A stretch of DNA of 64,000 bases from Lineus longissimus. Its lineage: Eukaryota; Nemertea; Pilidiophora; Heteronemertea; Lineidae. The translations under genes and the position numbers were made by a program. Under the pieces are notes generated by a model. It ran no database searches. It was not told the origin of the DNA and saw only the letters and a program-made list of their open reading frames with translations. The stretch is from positions 2,912,001 through 2,976,000 of the forward strand of contig NC_088322.1 in NCBI RefSeq assembly GCF_910592395.1, read 5' to 3'. Position 1 is the stretch's first letter. Each line of letters begins with the position of its first letter. Below are positions 53,694 through 63,568 of this stretch, in pieces.

Positions 53694-53718
53694 ATGCTCT
53701 GCTCTTCGACCAAAGGTC
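53694..53718 (-). repeat. paired-hairpin nano-repeat in polB, copy C (one stem decayed)
   Basis: Minus strand: GACC-TTT-GGTC (extendable to 6 bp), spacer GAA, GAGC-AGA-GCAT. The second stem has one mismatch and one wobble. Encodes VEEQSI in the same insert as copy B. Confidence 0.5.
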
Positions 53719-54107
53719 GATCAAACTGAGCAAATACTGATATGCTAATTTTGTGATGGTAATCATTGAGTTGAAATAATACCTCCTCTAATTTATCTCT
53801 GTATTCATACACTTGTTTAGCTTCTCTGTCAATCTTCAAACTAATGGTGACAACAGGCTTGCCAAATTGTTTTACTATTTCTACTCCACTCACTTTCTTT
53901 ATGCCATCTAGCTCATTTTCCTCAAATGCAAGTTTCTTATCCATACTTTTAGTGATCAGTGATGGGGCTCGGGGTTGAGCAATAGGGACATAATCCGGAT
54001 TTAATTTGGTCAGGTGACCTTTGGTTCTCCTGTGAATGGCCATATTATTGTATGATATGTACTTGTCACATGTAGTGCAAAGTATTTTTCTGATTCTTAT
54101 CAGTCAT

Positions 54108-54162
54108 TCTATTTATTAGACTAAAATTTATTAATTCAATAAATCTCTTGAATTAAATAGAA
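54108..54162. promoter_or_regulatory. divergent start region of polB and penton-2
   Basis: 55 bp, AT-rich, with AATAAATAGAATG leading into polymerase and TTAAATAGAAATGG leading into penton-2. Mirror-like TAAATAGAA leaders on both strands suggest paired promoters. Inferred. Confidence 0.4.
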
Positions 54163-55203
54163 ATGGACTTCATAATCAGTGAACAAGAATGTAATGAAGC
54201 CAAATTTGAGTACTACTTAACAGACCAATTAGACATAAAATCCATTACTTTGAAATCGATAACCTTTTACAATTCATGGTGGACAGGTGATTTTCTACCA
54301 TAGGGATTCAGGATGTTCTCATTTCTAGTCGAAATAACCAGAATTACAACAAATGAGCCCTTAGATAAACAATTATGGTGTATGGATGAATTTAGGACAT
54401 TATTTGCTCCTGGACTTGAAACAGATGCACTTGAAAAGGAAGTCATGAAAGTTTGCGAACGGTATTTGGAAAATGAATCTACCACAACTAAAGACACCAT
54501 TACTAAATACCCATTTCCATACTCTCGACATTTTAGTTTAAGTTCGTTTTGTGAGGTATGGCAAACATACATAAAAGAAAACGGAATAAGCCATGTGAAA
54601 ATTTACTGTGATAACAATAATTACATAACCCTTGAACTTACAGAGGATAAAGAGTACCCTCTGAAAGTAGACAAGTTAGATAAAAATGAAAAAATCAAGA
54701 TTGAGAGAAACACAGAAGGTTTTCAAATAAGCAAAACCATAAGAGAGGTGATAGAAAAACAGCTCACAGTGGTGAATGAGTGGTTTGGCTTTAAGCAAAC
54801 TAAATTCACCAAGAAAGGAAAATACTCCAAGAAAGGAAAATACTACTCCACAAGACCACTCAACTTTTACAGGAAATATCTATTCCTGCAAGCTAATTTG
54901 GTTGACAAAGCTAAGACCCTCTACAACAATAAACCATCTGACATTTTCTGCATCATACCTGTAGAAGATGGTGACCAAATAAAAATGCAGCGATACGAAC
55001 CGAATTGTAAGAAAACGATAAATAAGTGTACTAATCACATAAAATTCGAAATCACTGATGAGAATGGTAAGCTAGTTAATTTCAGAGGAACAGAGGTTTC
55101 TTTAGAGTTAAGAATAGAGTTAAACTCTTGTGGTGAAGACAAGCACCTCGGACCACCTGATGAGATCATTCCATTAAAGGAAGAGTACATTTCTTCTCTT
55201 TAA
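54163..55203 (+). pseudogene. penton-like minor capsid protein (second paralogue) with an early TAG
   Basis: ATG follows TTAAATAGAA. The frame runs 46 codons with the ITLKSITFYNSWWTG signature to TAG at 54301-54303, then is open in the same frame to 55203. It is 346 codons against 245 in element 1; the extra length is a ~100-residue insertion around LDKQLWCMDEFRTLF and VDKLDKNEKIK, plus a C-terminal extension. There is a micro-duplication KKGKYSKKGKYY. FKQTKFTKKGKY and ITDENGKLVNFRG tie it to element 1. Its last 38 bp overlap the 3' end of the TM-protein gene in antisense. Confidence 0.7.
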
Positions 55204-55624
55204 CTACAGGTTTAACAAGAGGGCTAATTGACCCCTTCCTGAGTGATCCCTTCATGACTGCTTCATTCAAGCCTGATCGCTGCTCTTTACTTACTTTTTT
55301 AGGAAGTTTCTGAAACATAAGAAATGCTGCTAAAATAATTGCACCTAAACCTACATAGACATAGGTATTACTGGTAGATTCACGCAGTGATACATCAGTA
55401 TTTTGAGATTGTGGTTCTTCTTCCTCTACTTCTTCTTCCTCCTTTTCCACAACTCTGTTGTTTGGGGAGGAGTACTGTACTTTAAATGTCATCTTATCCT
55501 TTTTTATCCTCTTAAATTCCTGAGATCTTCTACCCAGTTCTCTAGACCATGCTAATTGTTTCTCTGATCGAGGTTTCTTAGACACTGAAACTTTAGTAGT
55601 ATCAGTTACAGTTTCAAGTTCCAT
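55166..55624 (-). CDS. single-TM basic/acidic protein
   Basis: 152 residues, starting in GATAAATGG, open. The N-terminal domain has RSEKQLAWSRELGRRSQEFK, then a Glu-rich linker, one TM helix (YVYVGLGAIILAAFLMFQ) and a Lys-rich tail ending LPLME. It is the undamaged counterpart of the duplicated-frameshift gene of element 1. One TM helix and a charged tail suit a minor virion or membrane-anchor protein, but the role is unknown. Confidence 0.65.
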   Translation of the reverse strand: MELETVTDTTKVSVSKKPRSEKQLAWSRELGRRSQEFKRIKKDKMTFKVQYSSPNNRVVEKEEEEVEEEEPQSQNTDVSLRESTSNTYVYVGLGAIILAAFLMFQKLPKKVSKEQRSGLNEAVMKGSLRKGSISPLVKPVVKEKKCTLPLME

Positions 55625-55672
55625 TTATCTTGGCCGAATAAATTCGAACTATGTTCTCATGACCAGGTTAAT

Positions 55673-56527
55673 TTAGTCTTCTCTACCTGTAATATTTAGA
55701 CTTTCATCTATTAGTTTGTCACATTCAGAGACAGTCATATTTGGTGTATTCATATTTGGTGTATTCATACCCGATGTATTCATTGATGATTCCTCATGAC
55801 AATGGCCTAAAGTAATAAGTGTTGTTGAAGCAAGTGCCGTCAATGGTCCCATTTTGATACTAAACCATCCAAGCCATTTGTCAAGTTCATTGGTAACGAT
55901 GTAATCATTTCTGAGGTCATGGTAAAGATCATCCTCGTCATCTATTGGTAATAACCACCTTGATAATTTAGTGTAAGCTTTAAGTACTGTCTTACCCAAA
56001 GAATCATTAAGTCTGGCAGCCATCTTTGTCTGGTAGATTCTGTGGTGTTTTAAGAGTTCCTTTTCTGTCATATTATCTAAGTCATTTAAAGTTAGTTGTT
56101 TATTAAGTAAATACTTGCTTTTCCCAGTTGCAACTAAAATTTCTAAGTCTTGTTTGGCTTTAAGGCCACTATCAGTCAAATAGTTCAAATTTTGTTGATT
56201 GCTACTTGAACCTTGTTGATTGCTAGTTGATCCTAGTTGGCAACTAGAATTGACTATTCCTTGACTGGGAGTAACTAAATTTGAACTATTCAACTTCTTG
56301 TTTGAAACTTGTTGATTTGTAGTGCAGTTCTGTTGAAAGTTAGTACTGTTCTGTTGGTAACTACCAGTGTTCTGTTGGTAACTACCAGTGTTCTGTTGGT
56401 TAGAAGCCCCGACTCGAGCTATGCTCTCAGGACTGAGTCCGACTGGGTTTTGATTGATAACACCAATATGTTTCATTTGTTGTTCAATTACAGATGATGT
56501 CTGACTATTCATTTGCTGACTGTTCAT
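55673..56527 (-). CDS. Q/N-rich protein of unknown function
   Basis: 284 residues, starting in TTTTAAATGAACAG. The head is built of near-tandem NQQNTGSYQQ units and Q/N-rich sequence, followed by the conserved KHHRIYQTKMAARLNDS domain and a hydrophobic segment (GPLTALASTTLITLGH). The C-terminus has MNTPN repeats. An insert VGLSPESIARV, absent in element 1, is encoded by a perfect double hairpin (56416-56440). Open throughout. Confidence 0.7.
   Translation of the reverse strand: MNSQQMNSQTSSVIEQQMKHIGVINQNPVGLSPESIARVGASNQQNTGSYQQNTGSYQQNSTNFQQNCTTNQQVSNKKLNSSNLVTPSQGIVNSSCQLGSTSNQQGSSSNQQNLNYLTDSGLKAKQDLEILVATGKSKYLLNKQLTLNDLDNMTEKELLKHHRIYQTKMAARLNDSLGKTVLKAYTKLSRWLLPIDDEDDLYHDLRNDYIVTNELDKWLGWFSIKMGPLTALASTTLITLGHCHEESSMNTSGMNTPNMNTPNMTVSECDKLIDESLNITGRED
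56416..56440 (-). repeat. paired-hairpin nano-repeat in the Q/N-rich gene
   Basis: Minus strand: GGAC-TCA-GTCC, spacer TGA, GAGC-ATA-GCTC. Read in a different frame from the integrase and polymerase copies (SPESIARV). Confidence 0.65.
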
Positions 56528-56550
56528 TTAAAATAATAGAAACATGAGTG

Positions 56551-57628
56551 TTAAGTGCAAAATGCTGTTTTCACAAGTTTATTGCACTTAACACTAGCTG
56601 GTGCTAACTTAATACTACTGATGCAGTTAATGTCTCGACCTGCACTAGCACTCAATAAAACGTCAAACTGCTTGTCAATATCCTGGTCATATTCCTTCTC
56701 AACCTTGTAATTCTGGAAGAAAATACTTTGAGTGAAATCATACCATAATCTCTCCAAATCATTAACTCGCTCCTTGTTGGTTAAAAAAGGTCTAAATATT
56801 ACATAATCAATTTTCATCGTTTTAAAGGCTTGGTGTAAAAATACCTTGTAGTTATTGTGACCTTCACACCACAGTAAAGCAGAAATCTAAGGAAAGCATA
56901 GTAGACTAGTCTAAGGTCAGTGATATTCTCATCTGTTAATTGGGGTTTACCAATAGCCCTGTTGATAAATTCAATGGCAAGAAACCAGTCATATTCCCCA
57001 CAGTGAAATTCAACAAGTATGGCCTCGCCATGTAACCCCTTTTCCCGTAACTTAGAGGGGAGAGTGGCAATACCCATTTTTAAAGCTAAGTGGACTGTAC
57101 TTTCATATCTCTGCTTACTAAGACATTTTCTGTGACTTGAAAAGTAGCATTGTAAATACACTTCCACAAGGTCCTTTAAATATTTGAGAACCGATTCAGA
57201 CAAACGTCTCCATCCAAGCTTTCTAAGAATAATGTCAAAATAACGAATCTTGTTGTCAATCTTGATCTCAAGAGTCTTAAAATCATCATCGTAACTGGTT
57301 GCATTACAAACAATGCAGAATTGATACTTCACAGGTTTAGCGGCGTTCCTGGCTAAATTTAAATTTTTTGGTACTCAAAAAGTGTCCAACGTTTGCAATT
57401 ACGGCAGAATTGGGCATTAGTGTTGGTACTGACGTCATATTCTTTCATTCTTGGCAGGACTACTTTGTGTGTCTCAGTAGGCTTATCAAATTTCCCACTG
57501 TCATAATTCTTGCTGTCATTTTCTTCACTGAAATTTCTATCCATGGCCCTAGGACGAATGAATCCTTTAAGATTCTCATTGTTCCACTCACTAGAATAAT
57601 AATCTTTTAATGAGATGTATTTATTCAT
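56551..57628 (-). pseudogene. zinc-cluster protein, broken by two frameshifts
   Basis: Homologue of 434-1447. Three consecutive frames carry it: 57628-57359 (N-terminus with CRNCKRWTLFE), 57332-56814 (second CxxC as CIVC, and IEFINRAIGKPQLT) and 56817-56551 (C-terminus with MKIDYVIFRP). The breaks are near 57345 and 56817. It starts at TAAATATG. Confidence 0.75.
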
Positions 57629-57705
57629 ATTTACATGATAATTATTTTTTTAAACATTGTTTTTGATAGAAGGTCACATAAGACCTTTTACGTGATTTTA
57701 ACCTT

Positions 57706-59183
57706 TTACGTGATTTTAAGGCTAATTAAACCATAGATTATGGAGCTCACAATAGCAATAACTGCTATGATCAGATGTTCAGCTAGAAAGCCAACAACTG
57801 CACCAATTGTTTTCAGGAGAAATGAAACTAAAGACCCTATTATTCCAGGTAAAGCTGCAGCTGATTTCTTAGCTAGTTCTTTTAGCCATTCAGCAAACTT
57901 CTTGAGACCTTCTTTTACTTTATCTGGTATTGATGGTTTTGGTCCTGGCCCAGGTTCTGGTGTAGGTCCTGGAGTTGGGTCTGGTCATGGAGTTGGGTCT
58001 GGTCCTGGAGTTGGTTTTACAGATTTAGTGGCACCACTTAAAGCACTACTGATACTGAGACCTAGAGTTGTAAATGTCATTACAACAGCTGTTATTATGG
58101 TTACACCATACGTCTTAAAAAGTAACTTTATTCTGTCCTTTAGAGGAATAGTTGAATTGGTTTCTTTAGAACATCAACAATTAAACGTTTAATTCTTCTA
58201 GTTTGTGACTCCCTGTCATTGTCTAACCTCCATACCTTTGACATTTCCTCATGCAATTTGTCATTTAGTTCATCTATTTGCTTTTTCAACTCCCCCGTAT
58301 CTTTAGCATCTTCTTCTACAGACTTTACATAGTCTCTTGTTAAATTATGAAGTTGATTTTCTAATTCCTCTATTTGCATGTCCTTATCCCTCTTTACTGC
58401 AGCTAGATCATCACCAGCCTGTTTTAACCCTCTAAGTTCTCTCAAGGCAGATTCAGTAAAACCCAGTGTTTTAAGTTCATCATCATTAGAATCTATCAGT
58501 TTATCTATTGGTTGGTTTGAACTGTTTACCTCATTAATTAGTGACTGTGTTTCAACAGCTTGAGTTGATACCGGTTGTGGTTGACTTACTGGTTCCGGGC
58601 CTTCCATAGGTGCCATTCTAGGTCCTTCCATAGGTGCTGGTTCATCAGGTGCAATCATACCTCTAATCATGTCAGCAAATCTAGTACCAAACTTATTCTT
58701 TAATATGCTTTCAGTAAAGAATTTACCATTATCTTTAAGTAAAGGAATGATCCAGTATTTCTGTTTATTTAAAGGATCAGTGAATAGTTTAATTTTTTTC
58801 TTTTGTTGTTCTGTAAAGTTTGCGAGTTCTTCATTTGTTGGAAAGAAGTAAGGATCGTTGTTGTACAAATAAATACGTGATGCTAGATTACTCAGTTTGT
58901 TAGGGTCATATTTCCATCCCGTCCCTTTCAATGCTTCTGCAAGTTTATCCTCTTTAAATAGTAGCCAACTCTTCTCTTGCTCTAGTTGCGGATCAATACC
59001 TCTTGCTCTTTCTGGAGTTGTAGTGAATGAAGTTTCAGTAGTAAGATTTGTATTACCTGTGTTGTATGTTGTGCCGTCATCTTGAAAAATTCTATACTTT
59101 CTCCAATCAGGAAGATCATCCACATCAGGATCGAAATTAGGATCGTAATCATCCATTTCATAATCTTCACCTCCTTCAGCCAT
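57706..59183 (-). pseudogene. acidic coiled-coil protein with C-terminal membrane domain, broken
   Basis: The first frame (59183-58140, 347 codons) has an Asp-rich start, a globular part (KFGTRFADMIRGMI), a Pro/Met-rich linker with repeated PMEGP, and a long coiled coil (DKDMQIEELENQLHNL). A 1-bp frame change near 58150 hides the continuation, which is open on this strand down to TAA 57706-57708 apart from TGA at 57985-57987: KDRIKLLFKTYGVTI, a hydrophobic helix, a Pro/Gly repeat, then LPGIIGSLVSFLLK and further hydrophobic helices. I recognise this C-terminal pattern from uncharacterised proteins of invertebrate Polinton-like elements. The plus-strand frame over the same DNA is a shadow. Confidence 0.65.
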
Positions 59184-59193
59184 AATTACTTAT

Positions 59194-60631
59194 TTATCTA
59201 ACCATAAAAACAATCAATGTACCAACAACTGAGTAAAGCATGAATTTAATTGTTTCATGAGTATCATCCTCCCTCTCAACTTTGGTGTCCCGTTTAGTAG
59301 TAGGAGTATTCTTTGATGTTTCAGTTGTTTTTGGTGCATCAACATTACTCTTTGGTGTATGACTGGTCTTGACAGTATCAACACTACTCTCAACTCTTAT
59401 TTTCTTAGAACTATTTCCTTCCATCAGTGGTGGTGGTAAGGTCTTTTTGTGGTTAATGTCATTCTTACCAGGTTTAGCATTTTTTGGTGCTATTAAAATG
59501 TTATTATTGTAGTTATCCAGCTTACCAATAACGAGTACCATATTTGACCCTATGACATACAGTCCTGGTGCTATTACATAATCTAGTCTTGTATGAGTGT
59601 CACTCACTGTTTTTTGGTATCTTTGAATTGAAGTGGGAATATCAGGATGTTGATTAATCGAGTCCTTTAATAGTTTGTTAAATTCCTTCTGAGCATCCAA
59701 TTCTGTACCCGGTACTCCAATTATTGGTGTTCTGGTCAACGCCTGAGCACCCAGAATACAGTAAACATATGTTCTTATTGTGTCATTCAACCTCTCTATT
59801 CCAGGATTAGAGAAACCATTTGATTTAAATATCAGGAATTGTTGATAGGTTTGACATTAATTTTGTGTAATTACATCAAATACATTCTTGTGTTGTTTCA
59901 CATGATACTTAATGAAAGTATCTGGATATTTGAAATTAGCCATTCCAGCATCCCAGTCTTTACTGAACATCGGTGGCATTCTATTTTCATGAACTTGCAT
60001 GAGGAAGAAATTGATTTTTAGAATCATTGATGTAATATCCGGGATCAGTTATGTTCGGGTTGTAATCCGGTACACTCCATGACCTCCAACCACCGTTATT
60101 TTCAAACACTGAGAAATCATATTCGTCTTTTAAACCAAATTCACTCAATAACCCTCCTAGTTTCCTACGGTTAATGTTATTGTTTGTCTCATTGAAATCA
60201 CTTTCACCTGGAATTGGTATCTCTAGATTCTTCATGATCTTCAATATTTGATAGTAAACATGAAATCTGTAAATTGACCTTATCAATGGGTCACTGTGAT
60301 TCAAGTGATCATCTATTGAAATACCACAACCGGTAGTAGCAAACCAAACAGCCATGTTAAATTGGTTCTGGTAAAACGATAATGGATTCTTTTCCAGTCG
60401 CAGACAGTTTTTCTTATTTTTCAGGCTCAAAAACTCAGGTGTTATCTTAGTTTCTTGTAGTCTGAAGAAATTGTTACTGGTAACAGTTACTTCTAAATTA
60501 AAGAAGTCATAGGTGAAGTTACTTTTATGTTGAGTTGCTATTGGATAATACTTTATTACTCCAGAAGCTGATGAATAATTATGTTTGGTTTTAACTTCAG
60601 TTTTGGATAATGAAGACAGTAAAAAGGCCAT
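59194..60631 (-). pseudogene. conserved Polinton-associated protein of unknown function, broken
   Basis: Starts in AAAATAAATGG at the edge of the right TIR. The first frame to 59987 contains NQFNMAVWFATTGCG and RFHVYYQILKIMKNLE. After a frame change near 60000 and TAA at 59857-59859, the gene continues with FLIFKSNGFSNPGIERLNDT, YCILGAQALTRTPIIG and a linker, ending in one TM helix (MLYSVVGTLIVFMV). The order matches a protein type I know from invertebrate Polinton-like loci, about 480 residues, function unknown. A C-terminal anchor suggests a membrane or virion component. Confidence 0.65.
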
Positions 60632-60813
60632 TTATTTTAAGGAAATAACCCATTGAGCTATAGTATTCCCTAAGAATAATAATAATGGGGTGGCTGGTTC
60701 TTAGGGGTTTCTAAGCTAATTTGAAGCCTTTTTGAGACCAAAGGCCTGTAAGGGCTTTGGTCAAAATGGCTTCAAAATACCTAGGATTCCTATCAACCCA
60801 TTATTATTATTCT
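60584..60813. repeat. right terminal inverted repeat of element 2
   Basis: Reverse complement of 39378-39606. It includes the start codon region of the last gene, so both TIRs carry that gene's first codons. The end AGAATAATAATAATGGG abuts LINE sequence directly. Confidence 0.9.
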
Positions 60814-60814
60814 C

Positions 60815-62511
60815 TTGCTGAACGGTTCAGTTCATTTTTCAGTGAGAAGGTGCAACTCATCAGAGACAAGTTTCCAGCGTCAGTTTCGAATGAATCATTA
60901 GATGAACATTATTCACTGACTTCATACCTTGATGTATTTAAGCCTGTAACTGAACACGGGCTACTCAAACTCATTAGTGACATGAAACCAATACAGTGTG
61001 CATTAGACCCACTCCCAACATCTTTGCTTAGGAAGTGCCTACCAGGAGACATTATGCGCCTGATTTGCAAGATAGTCAATTCCTCATTGGAAAGTGGCAT
61101 GGTGCCAAGCTCTTTCAAACGAGCTATTCTTAATCCCTTGATTTAGAAGCCATCCTTAGATGCTGACACACTCAAAAACTACAGGCCTGTCTCTAACCTG
61201 TCCTTCCTTTCAAAGGTTTTGGAGAGGGTGGTTTGCAATCAGTTATCAAGCCATATTGCTGAAAACGGTGCTCTTGACAAGTTTCAATCTGCTTCCAAAC
61301 CACTTCACAGTGTTGAAACGGCACTATTGCGAGTACACAATGACATAATTCATGCACTTGATGAAAAGAAGTGTGTACTCCTTGTATTACTCGACATGAG
61401 CGCCGCATTTGACACTGTGGACCATTCCAGACTACTTCAGAGACTTGCTGCTATGGGTGTTACTGGCACAGCACTGGCATGGGTTTCGTCTTATCTTGAT
61501 AACAGATCACGAGAGGTATGCATTGACGGCAAATTGTCAAGACCTAGTCCTATCAAGTTCGGTGTTCCCCAGGGTTCTATACTGGGACCAGTACTTTTTA
61601 CTGTCTACACTACCCCAGTTGGTGGAATCATCCGTAAGCATGCCATTATGTACCACTTATATGCTGTTGACAGTCAATTGTATGTGGCCTTCACTATAAC
61701 TGAGATTAGTACCACCTGCTCCAAGATCTCTAATGCTGTCCACGATTTAAATCTCTGGTTGGTCGACAACTTTCTTAGCTGTAATGGCGACAAGACCGAG
61801 ATTCTGCTAATCTGTTCCCGCAGGTTCAGCAGCACTATTAATCTCCCCGCCATCCGTGTCATTGATGCAAATGTATATTCTTCTGTTTCTGCAAGAGATT
61901 TGGGTGTGATCTTGGACCATGATTTCAATTTCAAAGAACACATTAACACATGTGTACGGGCCACCAATTTTCACATTCGTAACATCGGGAAAATCAAAAA
62001 ATATCTAACTCCAAATACCACCAGGTTATATGTCCAGGCTCTTGTAATATCTCGCCTGGATTTCTGTAATTCCCTTTTCCTTGGTTGTCCCAATTCAACA
62101 ATTATACCCCTACAGAAGGTACAAAATTCTGCCGCTCGCCTAATTACCAAGACCAAGAAACGATCTTCCATTTCCCCAGTACTCAGGTCTCTACATTGGC
62201 TTCCTGTGCAACAGCGCATCAAGTACAAGGTTCTCCTTCTTACTTACAAGTGTCTTCACCAACTTGCTCCCCAATACCTTTCAGAACTTCTCTCCGTTCA
62301 TACCGTTTCTCGAACTCTGCGCTCTTCATCGGCCGTTCTTCTGTCTATCCCAAAGACCAATGTCATGTCAGTCGGTGGTAGAGCATTTTCAATTGGAGCC
62401 CCTCAGCTGTGGAACAAACTTCCTTCAACTGTTAGGAACTGCAGCTCTCTGCTATCTTTCAAGGGACAACTGAAACATTTGCTTTTTAAAGAGGCCTTTC
62501 AAGCGCTTTGA
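60815..62511 (+). pseudogene. 5'-truncated CR1/L2-like LINE reverse transcriptase
   Basis: Begins inside the pre-RT region (LAERFSSFFSEK, DPLPTSLLRKCL). In-frame TAG at 61144-61146 precedes KPSLDADTLKNYRPVSNLSF. Palm motifs: LLVLLDMSAAFDTVDH (motif A), GVPQGSILGP (motif B) and YAVDSQLY where YADD is expected, so a catalytic Asp is changed to Val. The thumb and C-terminal part (HWLPVQQRIKYK, SSAVLLSIPKT) are complete. A (ATT)n tail at about 62555-62572 marks the 3' end, typical of CR1/L2 elements. Confidence 0.9.
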
Positions 62512-62572
62512 GCGGCCAGTTAATGGTTGGATACTGCGCTGTATAAGACTCGTATTATTATTATTATTATAT

Positions 62573-63012
62573 AATTGTCCATATGTCATGATGGGAGACC
62601 ATGGAACTATAGCTTAACTGTAAAATTCAATTGGAGAACATAGATAATCTCGTGATAAACCACAAAATCTGTATGGCAAGTGATCCTACACTGGACAGCA
62701 CAACTGTTTATCTCTGGATACCATCAACTGCCTTGAGATGTAGCCAGGGCTGATGTAGATAGGTGCACTGCGAGATCAATGTGACCTCGCTGTCCCAGAA
62801 TTGCCAATTAATCCTGCATTCGATATTAGGATATGTGCATGATACTTGCATAAAGCCAGAAACTATTTGTGTTTTTACAACCATTATAACGGCACCTGTT
62901 ATTGGAGTTAAAACTGATACATAGCTCTACTTGGGTTGGTTGGTAAAGACTTTTAGTTTTACCCACCTTCTTGTCAATCCATGGTCTTATTACATTTCTT
63001 GTTTCACTTCAG
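62573..63012. other. spacer without identified feature
   Basis: No supported gene or repeat after the LINE tail. Confidence 0.5.
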
Positions 63013-63568
63013 GAAAATGCATGGGTTCGTTATACCCTTTCTGTTGCGCCTATTGAGTGTGAAGTTCACCAGTTCTGTGAGGAAAAGTATTTGAAGAAAA
63101 TCATAGTTGTTGATTCAAAAGGTAAATGTAAATCCTGCTATTTTAATTTAAGGTTGCTTATTATAAAAAGATTGACCAAGTATCTTGACGTTGCTTGGTA
63201 TGTGCGGAAATTACATAACATTGCATCATGACATGTCCAATAGTTATCACAGGAGAGAAACTCTTTTGTGTGTTAACTGGTTAAAAATTTATTTCTTTGT
63301 CCAGATTGAAAGAAAAGGTTGTAATACATGTATATTTTCAGGGCGTCATCATTTTGTGATGTTTCAATTCTGTCGTTGTGAATGCGAGTCCATCACTCTT
63401 ATAAGACACCACCTTTGGCCAGCATCCCCAATCAAACCAAAGATCTGCTTCAGTTTCCATATTATGGAAATGCTGCGTGTATTGTACCTGATGGTTCCAG
63501 TGCCTGTCCGAGATTTCTGCGAAGCCTTGAAATTCATTTATCATCCTTTTGTTCAGATGGAAAATCCG
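63013..63568 (+). CDS. two exons resembling the N-terminal Cys cluster of KDZ-type transposases
   Basis: Exon 63013-63121 (acceptor TTCACTTCAG, donor AAAAG/GTAAAT) and exon 63342-63568 (acceptor TATTTTCAG, donor CCG/GTGAGA) join in compatible phase into 112 codons. Features: HQFCEEKYLKK, then RHHFVMFQFCRCECESIT and LWPASPIKPKICFSFHIMEML, followed by VRDFCEALKF. The CxC pairs followed by WPA.P..P and a helical L..L...V...F...L segment resemble the cysteine cluster before the catalytic domain of Kyakuja-Dileera-Zisupton transposases. The gene would continue beyond the window; upstream exons were not found. Confidence 0.5.

Larger units (their letters stand above)
50398..54107 (-). pseudogene. 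polB: protein-primed-type DNA polymerase B of element 2, degraded
   Basis: About 1236 codons, with the same architecture as element 1: N-terminal C2H2-like finger, KCFLWSLLAAKY, CRRCMNYF finger, exonuclease YADFE, CYYC/DHDH/CN treble clef, HNLSNYDSHLF, motif A VDANNLYG, motif B LMNNAFYGKT, motif C LLYLDTDSF. Lesions: an extra base in a 5-T run near 54085, an expanded 7-T run near 52872-52878, in-frame TAG and TAA between 51444 and 51362, and a 1-bp deletion near 50515. Three copies of the hairpin nano-repeat sit in variable loops. It diverges from penton-2 with 55 bp between starts and converges with the membrane-protein gene. Confidence 0.92.
39378..60813. mobile_element. Polinton/Maverick-like element 2
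   Basis: Bounded by terminal inverted repeats of 229-230 bp starting AGAATAATAA, consistent with the AG start of Polintons. It is 21.4 kb, or about 17.5 kb without the Kolobok insertion, which is normal for the group. It encodes major capsid protein, two penton-like proteins, FtsK/HerA-type packaging ATPase, chromodomain integrase and a very large DNA polymerase B, the diagnostic core. Extra genes are an HNH-like protein, a glycine-rich membrane protein, Q/N-rich, TM and zinc-cluster proteins, and two long right-end genes. I did not find an adenain-like protease. No 6-bp target duplication: the flanks are GGGATG on the left and CTTGCT on the right. Confidence 0.95.

Noticed and set aside
57740-58192. 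150-codon plus-strand frame
   Set aside because: It is antisense to the C-terminal membrane domain of the gene at 59183-57706, whose translation matches a known pattern.
39378-60813. Adenovirus-type maturation protease in element 2
   Set aside because: No frame, intact or broken, shows a recognisable His/Cys protease signature, so I do not call one.
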